Source: Burkholderiales bacterium
GTDB taxonomy: Bacteria; Pseudomonadota; Gammaproteobacteria; Burkholderiales; Burkholderiaceae_C
Assembly: GCA_016702555.1 (NCBI GenBank)
Contig: JADJDV010000007.1
Coordinates: forward strand, 434,001 to 498,000
Length of the DNA stretch: 64,000 nucleotides
Reading direction: 5' to 3'
The notes below the pieces were generated by a model. The model ran no database searches. It saw only the letters and a list, made by a program, of their open reading frames with translations, and was not told the DNA's origin. The position numbers were made by a program, and so were the translations under genes. This document shows, piece by piece, positions 59,264-64,000 of the stretch (its first letter is position 1; each line of letters begins with the position of its first letter).

Positions 59264-61657
59264 ATGCCGAACACCTCTCCGCCCCGATCTCCCCGACAGC
59301 GCCTGCCTGGCGGCCTGCTCGCGGCCGTGCTGGCGCTGGTGCTGGCCGGCTGCGCCACGCCCGCTGCCGCGCCGCCAGCCGCCGCCGCTGACACGCCCGG
59401 GGCCAGCCCGCTGCCCGTCTACGTCGAAGCTGCACCACGCGGCCCCGCCGTCGCGCCGCCCGCGCCCGACGACGGCCGTGCCTTCGAGCCCACCCTCCTG
59501 CGTGGCAACGACGCCCTGCTCGGCCGCGGCCAGCCCGGCAAGGCCGTCACCGGCCCGGCCAGCACCTTCAAGTTCGAGCAGGCCCCCGTCGCCGAGGTGG
59601 TGCACGTCATGCTGCGCGACATCCTCAAGGTCGACTACGTCGTCTATCCGCCCCTCAACGGCAACATCACCCTCGCCACGCGCGGCAACGTCAGCGCCGA
59701 CAAGGCCATGCTGCTGCTCGAAAGCGCGCTGCAGGTCAACGGCATCGTGATGGCGCGCGACACCCGTGGCACCTACCACGTCGGCCGCCCCGAGGCCCTG
59801 CGCGGCATCGTCGCCGCGCCGCGTGTCGCCGGCAACGGCCCGCTGTCGCCCGGTTACGGCGCCGTCGTGTTCCCGCTGCAATACCTCGGCGCGGGCGAGA
59901 TGGCCTCCATCCTGCAGTCCATGGCGCCCGCCGACGCCATCGTCCGCGTCGACACCGTGCGCAACATCCTGGTCATGCAGGGCACCCGCGCCCAGGCCGA
60001 GGGCTGGGCCGAAATCATCGACATGTTCGACGTCAACCTGCTGCGCGGCATGTCAATCGGTGTGTTCCCGCTCAAATACGTCACCGCCAAGGAAATCGAC
60101 GACACCATCCGCCTGCTCACCGGTGGCACCCCCACGCCCGCCGCGCCCGCCGCGGGCGCCCCTGGCGGCGCTCCTGGAGCCACGGGGGCACCGGCGGCGC
60201 GCGCGCCCGGCGCCACCGGCGCGCCCAGCGCCGCCAGTGCCGCGCTCGACAAGTCCAGCCCGCTGCACGGCGCCCTGCGCATCATGCCGATCGAGCGCAT
60301 CAACGCCATCATCGTGGTCACCCCGCGCCGCGCCTACCTTGAAGAAGTGCGCTACTGGATCGAGCAGCTCGACCGCCCCAACAACGACGGCGCGCAGGCC
60401 CAGTTGTTCGTCTACAAGGTGCGCAACGGCTCGGCCGACCATCTGGCCGAGCTGCTCAACGGCATCTTCGGCGGCACCCCGGGCACGACCGGCGCCACCG
60501 GCGCCACCGGCGCCACCGGCGTCGCGCCCGGCCTGGCGGCGCGCACCGCCGTCACGGGCGGCATCGGCGGCGCGTTCGGCACCCCGAACCGCGGCTTTGG
60601 CCAAACCGGCGGCTTCGGTGCTGGCGGTTTTGGCAGTGGCGGATTCGGTGGGGGCGGTTTTGGCGGCGGCGGCTTCGGCGTTGGCCAGAACCTGGGCCAG
60701 GGCGTTGGCCAGGGCGGCCCCGGCGTCACCTCGGTCACACTCGGCGGCGGCGTGCGCGTCATGGCCGACCGCATCAACAACGCCCTGCTGGTGCACGCCA
60801 CCGCGGCCGAGTACGAGCGCATCGAGAAAACCCTGCTGCGCCTCGACGTGCAGCGCGCCCAGGTGCTGATCGAGGCCAGCATCGTCGAAGTCAGCCTCGG
60901 CGACGACCTCAAATACGGCCTGCAGTGGGCCTTCCGGGGCGGCGTCGGTGGCGGTCGCAGCGGCCAGGGCGTCATCAGCACCGCCGCCGGCGGCGAGCTC
61001 GGCGGCGCCTTGAGCGGCTTCAGCTACACCCTCAGCAACGCCGCCGGCAACATCACTGCCGTGCTCAACGCCTTGGCCGCCAAGTCCAAGCTCAAGGTCA
61101 TCTCCAGCCCGTCGCTGATGGTGCTCGACAACCACACCGCCTCCATTGCCGTCGGCGACCAGCAGCCCATCAAGACCGGCACCGTCACCAACGGCAACGT
61201 GACGATCGGCGAGAACATCCAGTACAAGGACACCGGCGTCATGCTCAACGTCACGCCCTCGGTCAACGCCGGCGACCTGGTCACGCTCGACATCCAGCAG
61301 TCCATCACCGACGTCGGCGCCGACATCGACGCCGCCACCGGTCAGCGCGCCTTCCTGCAGCGCCAGATCAACTCACGCGTCGCCGTGCGCTCGGGTGAAA
61401 CCCTGGTGCTTGGCGGCCTCATCAAGGACAGCAACTCCAGCAGCCGGTCCGGCGTGCCCATCCTGTCGTCCATCCCGGTGCTCGGCGCGTTGTTCGGCAC
61501 CCACAGCGACACCGCCAACCGCACTGAACTGCTGGTCGTGTTCACGCCGCGCGTGCTGCGCACCGACGACGACGCCCGCGCCATCGGCCGCGAGCTGCGC
61601 GACCGCATGCGCGGCCTCACCGTCGATGGCCTGGTCGGCGGCACCCCGGCGCGCTGA
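59264..61657 (+). CDS. gspD: Type II secretion outer-membrane secretin GspD
   Basis: Outer-membrane channel of 797 aa. The signal ends with a lipobox (LAGC near residue 30), so it is a lipoprotein like XpsD. N-domains follow (N0 FKFEQAPVAEVVHVMLRDIL; N1 to N3 with VFPLQYLGAGEMASIL, VFPLKYVTAKEIDDTI and VYKVRNGSADHLAELL). The C-terminal secretin domain has VLIEASIVEVSLGDDLKYGLQW, SKLKVISSPSLMVLDNHTASI and VRSGETLVLGGLIKDSNS. Low-complexity inserts lie near residues 290-325 (Ala/Gly/Pro) and 405-490 (Gly/Phe). It is the last gsp gene. Confidence 0.96.
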   Translation: MPNTSPPRSPRQRLPGGLLAAVLALVLAGCATPAAAPPAAAADTPGASPLPVYVEAAPRGPAVAPPAPDDGRAFEPTLLRGNDALLGRGQPGKAVTGPASTFKFEQAPVAEVVHVMLRDILKVDYVVYPPLNGNITLATRGNVSADKAMLLLESALQVNGIVMARDTRGTYHVGRPEALRGIVAAPRVAGNGPLSPGYGAVVFPLQYLGAGEMASILQSMAPADAIVRVDTVRNILVMQGTRAQAEGWAEIIDMFDVNLLRGMSIGVFPLKYVTAKEIDDTIRLLTGGTPTPAAPAAGAPGGAPGATGAPAARAPGATGAPSAASAALDKSSPLHGALRIMPIERINAIIVVTPRRAYLEEVRYWIEQLDRPNNDGAQAQLFVYKVRNGSADHLAELLNGIFGGTPGTTGATGATGATGVAPGLAARTAVTGGIGGAFGTPNRGFGQTGGFGAGGFGSGGFGGGGFGGGGFGVGQNLGQGVGQGGPGVTSVTLGGGVRVMADRINNALLVHATAAEYERIEKTLLRLDVQRAQVLIEASIVEVSLGDDLKYGLQWAFRGGVGGGRSGQGVISTAAGGELGGALSGFSYTLSNAAGNITAVLNALAAKSKLKVISSPSLMVLDNHTASIAVGDQQPIKTGTVTNGNVTIGENIQYKDTGVMLNVTPSVNAGDLVTLDIQQSITDVGADIDAATGQRAFLQRQINSRVAVRSGETLVLGGLIKDSNSSSRSGVPILSSIPVLGALFGTHSDTANRTELLVVFTPRVLRTDDDARAIGRELRDRMRGLTVDGLVGGTPAR

Positions 61658-61789
61658 GCATGGCTGGCCTGGCGGCCGCCATCAAGCACGGCCGCCGCGG
61701 CTTGTCAAGCGCCTCACCTTCGTCCCCGCTGCGGCCACACCGGCCGCGGCGCTTCTCGCCCTCATTCCCACACCCTCCAAAGGAAGCCC

Positions 61790-62197
61790 ATGACCCTGCC
61801 TCGTCCCTCCTTGCTGGCCGCTGGCTGCGCCATTGCCTTGCTGGCTGGCTGCGCCTCGCTCACGCCCAAGACGCCTGAGCAAGTCGTTGCCGAGCGCTCG
61901 CAGGCGCGCTGGAGCGCCCTCATCAAGCGCGACTTCGCCGCCGGCCACGTCTACTACCAGCCCGCCTTTCGCGCCGCTTTCAAGCCCGACGACGTGCTCG
62001 CCGTCGACGGCCCGCCGCGCGCCCACGCAGTGCGCGTGCACCATGTCGAGTGCCAGCCCGAGCGCTGCACCGCGCGCGTGGTGTTCACCATCAAAGTGCC
62101 CGGCAGCCGCCGCCAGGCCTGGGACGTCGACACCGTGCGCGACGAAACCTGGGTGCGCCAGGACGGCCAGTGGTGGTATGAGCGCAGCGGCCTGTAA
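61790..62197 (+). CDS. Hypothetical lipoprotein downstream of the secretin
   Basis: Small lipoprotein of 135 aa. The signal peptide MTLPRPSLLAAGCAIALLAGC ends in the lipobox LLAGC|A. The mature part is an alpha/beta domain with VVAERSQARWSALIKRDFAAGHVYYQPAFR and ends in TWVRQDGQWWYERS, a shape reminiscent of NTF2/SnoaL-like folds. Two cysteines (VECQPERC) may form a disulfide. It lies 132 bp after gspD. A role as a pilotin or T2SS accessory is possible from position only. Confidence 0.75.
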   Translation: MTLPRPSLLAAGCAIALLAGCASLTPKTPEQVVAERSQARWSALIKRDFAAGHVYYQPAFRAAFKPDDVLAVDGPPRAHAVRVHHVECQPERCTARVVFTIKVPGSRRQAWDVDTVRDETWVRQDGQWWYERSGL

Positions 62198-62201
62198 ACA
62201 A

Positions 62202-62236
62202 GGGCAGCGCACCTGTGGAGGTGCGTCAAGCTGCCC
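62202..62236 (+). terminator. Hairpin after the lipoprotein gene
   Basis: The outer stem GGGCAG/CTGCCC and an inner perfect stem CGCACCT-GTGG-AGGTGCG are separated by a 5-nt bulge, starting 4 bp after the stop. There is no T-run, so it may end or protect the gsp transcript instead of being a classic terminator. Confidence 0.5.
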
Positions 62237-62293
62237 CAGGCCGAAATGTCGTCGTATAACAACAACCAAAGCATCCCATACCCCAATCATTCA

Positions 62294-62322
62294 TTGCACC
62301 CCCCTGGGTGGCGTGCTAGGAT
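62294..62322 (+). promoter_or_regulatory. Sigma-70-like promoter of the secreted-protein gene
   Basis: TTGCAC (-35) and TAGGAT (-10) are spaced by exactly 17 bp, leaving a leader of about 60 nt before the ATG at 62390. The leader ends with GGAG at 62380-62383, 6 bp before the start. This suggests the gene is transcribed separately from the gsp genes. Confidence 0.65.
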
Positions 62323-62389
62323 CGCACAGCGAAGTCAACAGGAATATGGTGACTCGCTCATCCACTTATCTCTACGAATGGAGTCATAT

Positions 62390-64000
62390 ATGAAGAGAAA
62401 TGCTCTGGCACTGGGAGTCGCCGCAGCCATCGGCATGATTGGTGCCGCGCAGGCGCAGCCGATCGCAAACCCGAATGCGGGCACCCAGTTCAAGTTCGAC
62501 CGCGACGCCGTCGGCCACGTGCTGATCGGTGAGCACGTCAGCGCCGCCAACGGCAATGGCACCAACATCAACATCGTCAACACCGACAGCTTGAACGGCA
62601 AGGTGGTGAAGGTGCGCGTGCGCAGCGCCGTCAACTCCGACGACCTGTTCGACTTCACCCTGCTGATGTCGCCCAGCGACATGTGGACCGGTGTCATCAC
62701 CACCAACCCCGCCACCGGCCGGGGCGCTCTGGTCACGCGTGACAAGAGCTGCACCCTGCCCAACATCGGCGGCGGCAAGTACAACGACTTCCTGACCATC
62801 CGGCTGCCCGGCTCGCTGTCCGCCAGCGAACTGGCCGACTGGACGCGTGAAGGCTACGTCGAGATCCTGAACATGGCCGACATCCCGGGCCCTGGCACCA
62901 CGGCCTACAAGGAGGATAATGCACGTACGGGTGACTCTACTCTCGACACGCAGAGCCAAGGTCGCCTGTTCAAGGCCGTCAAGCACGTCGACGGCGTCGC
63001 GCCCTGCGATGCGGGCGTCCTCAGCACCAGCGCTTATGGTAGCTACTTCAAGAATATCAAGGCGGCCAACGAGCGTGGTCTGGACTTCCCCACCGGCCGT
63101 CTGTTCGCCAACATGTCGCTGGTCAACGGCACCACCAACATGGCCTTCTCCAACGAGCTGTCGGCCATCCGCGTCACCGACAACAATGGCGTGAACGCCG
63201 CCGGCCACTTGGTCTGGTCGCCGCAGAACAAGGGTGCCATCGCGGGCGGTGCCGATAAGTGGACCTCCGATCCGCTGCATCGCTCGAGCCTCGTTGCTGG
63301 TGCCAACCGCATTCTGCTGCCTGGTCCGCTGGGCGGCATCAACATCGGCACTCTGTCCGTCGAGATCCCGCTGCCGCGCGTGCAGGCCTACGCCAACGAC
63401 ATGCCCGACCTGTCGTCGCCGTATATCGGCCCGGTGGGCAGCACCACGGCTCCGCTGAGCAGCGTGGGTGCCCTGATGCAGCAGCTGGCCGTCACCTCGG
63501 TGTCCAACGAGTTCTACAACAACCCGAGCTACGGTGGCGCCACCGACTGGACGCTGTCCAACCCGCTGCGCCGCTACCAGGTGGCGATGGACTACGAAGC
63601 CGACAACCTGCGTGACGATCTGGTCACCGCCTACGACGGTCGCGTGTATACGCTGCCCGCCGGGCTGCTGGGTGGTGGCACCGTGCCGACCAACTGGATC
63701 CAGTACTACGACCGCTACAACACCCAGCTGGACACCCGCCGCGGCAAGCGTGTCTGCGTGAAGACGCAGGGCATGGCGCAGTGGGACCGCGAGGAAACCA
63801 CCATCATCGACGGCTTCGATCTGTCGCCGTCGCTGCCGGGTGGCCTGAACTTCTGCGGTGAAGTGACGGTGCTGAACTTCGGTCCGGCCTTCCAGGCGAA
63901 CGGTGGGACCGCCGTGCTCGGCGCCCGTGCGGCGGTGTCGTCCGTCTCCACGCCGTTCACCGAGGGCTGGGCCAAGATCAACACCAGCAACCCGGCGACC
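62390..64000 (+). CDS. Exported protein of unknown function, putative T2SS substrate (cut by right edge)
   Basis: The frame stays open for 537 codons to the window end, so the C-terminus is missing. A clear Sec signal peptide (MKRNALALGVAAAIGMIGAAQAQ, cleaved near AQA|Q) starts a mature protein rich in Asn, Thr, Gly and Asp. It has four visible cysteines, in KSCTL, APCDAG, RVCVKT and NFCGEV, enough for two disulfides. No enzyme motif is recognised. The composition suggests a folded extracellular or surface protein. A strong ribosome site and its own promoter suggest high expression. Position after a complete T2SS makes it a plausible cargo; this is inference. Confidence 0.8.
   Translation, partial: MKRNALALGVAAAIGMIGAAQAQPIANPNAGTQFKFDRDAVGHVLIGEHVSAANGNGTNINIVNTDSLNGKVVKVRVRSAVNSDDLFDFTLLMSPSDMWTGVITTNPATGRGALVTRDKSCTLPNIGGGKYNDFLTIRLPGSLSASELADWTREGYVEILNMADIPGPGTTAYKEDNARTGDSTLDTQSQGRLFKAVKHVDGVAPCDAGVLSTSAYGSYFKNIKAANERGLDFPTGRLFANMSLVNGTTNMAFSNELSAIRVTDNNGVNAAGHLVWSPQNKGAIAGGADKWTSDPLHRSSLVAGANRILLPGPLGGINIGTLSVEIPLPRVQAYANDMPDLSSPYIGPVGSTTAPLSSVGALMQQLAVTSVSNEFYNNPSYGGATDWTLSNPLRRYQVAMDYEADNLRDDLVTAYDGRVYTLPAGLLGGGTVPTNWIQYYDRYNTQLDTRRGKRVCVKTQGMAQWDREETTIIDGFDLSPSLPGGLNFCGEVTVLNFGPAFQANGGTAVLGARAAVSSVSTPFTEGWAKINTSNPAT

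Overview
The window is about 64 kb of high-GC chromosome. Gene content and order point to a betaproteobacterium of the order Burkholderiales, most likely Comamonadaceae-like. Supporting features are a liv branched-chain amino acid transporter, a fused IcmF mutase, a PHA phasin, a TRAP transporter, small intergenic repeats placed 3' of genes, and a type II secretion cluster in the Xanthomonas xps order (E-F-G-H-I-J-K-L-M-N-D). This assignment is an inference from protein families; no rRNA, tRNA or species marker is present.

Layout. 1-3.5 kb: livHMGF on the minus strand, with livF cut by the left edge. 3.6-8 kb: an acyl-CoA module on the plus strand (enoyl-CoA hydratase, thiolase, FadB-type fusion), with two copies of one palindromic operator. 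8-11.1 kb: a defence island with vsr, a C5 cytosine methyltransferase, an Eco29kI-type GIY-YIG restriction enzyme and a HEPN-like gene. 11.1-20.5 kb: amn, a UbiA-family prenyltransferase, a DUF454 protein, an ABC exporter, icmF and ppk2. 20.6-24.8 kb: a TRAP transporter whose large subunit carries an odd Pro-rich repeat. 25-40.7 kb: metabolic and regulatory genes (persulfide dioxygenase-rhodanese, amidase, Kbp, CoaX, a histidine kinase, DUF2817, an M20 hydrolase, a molybdopterin oxidoreductase, a predicted aminopeptidase, ACBP, a TPR protein, TetR, DUF3108, phasin). 40.8-51 kb: a surface-glycan cluster (rfbB, rfbD, rfbA, rfbC, a 3-acetamido-sugar pathway and a GtrA/GtrB/GT-C-like set). 51-62.2 kb: a complete xps-order gsp cluster followed by a lipoprotein. 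62.4 kb to the end: an exported protein with its own promoter, cut by the right edge and a plausible secretion substrate.

How genes work together. The glycan cluster can make dTDP-rhamnose and a dTDP-3-acetamido-3,6-dideoxyhexose, and it carries lipid-linked transfer machinery that could decorate a surface polymer. The adjacent T2SS could export the downstream protein to that surface. The acyl-CoA genes share an operator. ppk2-icmF sits behind a separate 20-bp palindrome resembling MerR/LiuR-type sites.

Sequence quality. At least eight genes carry single or dinucleotide indels while the codons on both sides are well conserved. Six of these indels fall within 2.3 kb of rfbB-rfbD-rfbA. A poly-G block near 50.0 kb replaces the inside of a gene whose two ends are still readable. 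These look like sequencing or assembly errors, so the affected genes are annotated as frameshifted CDSs and not as proven pseudogenes.
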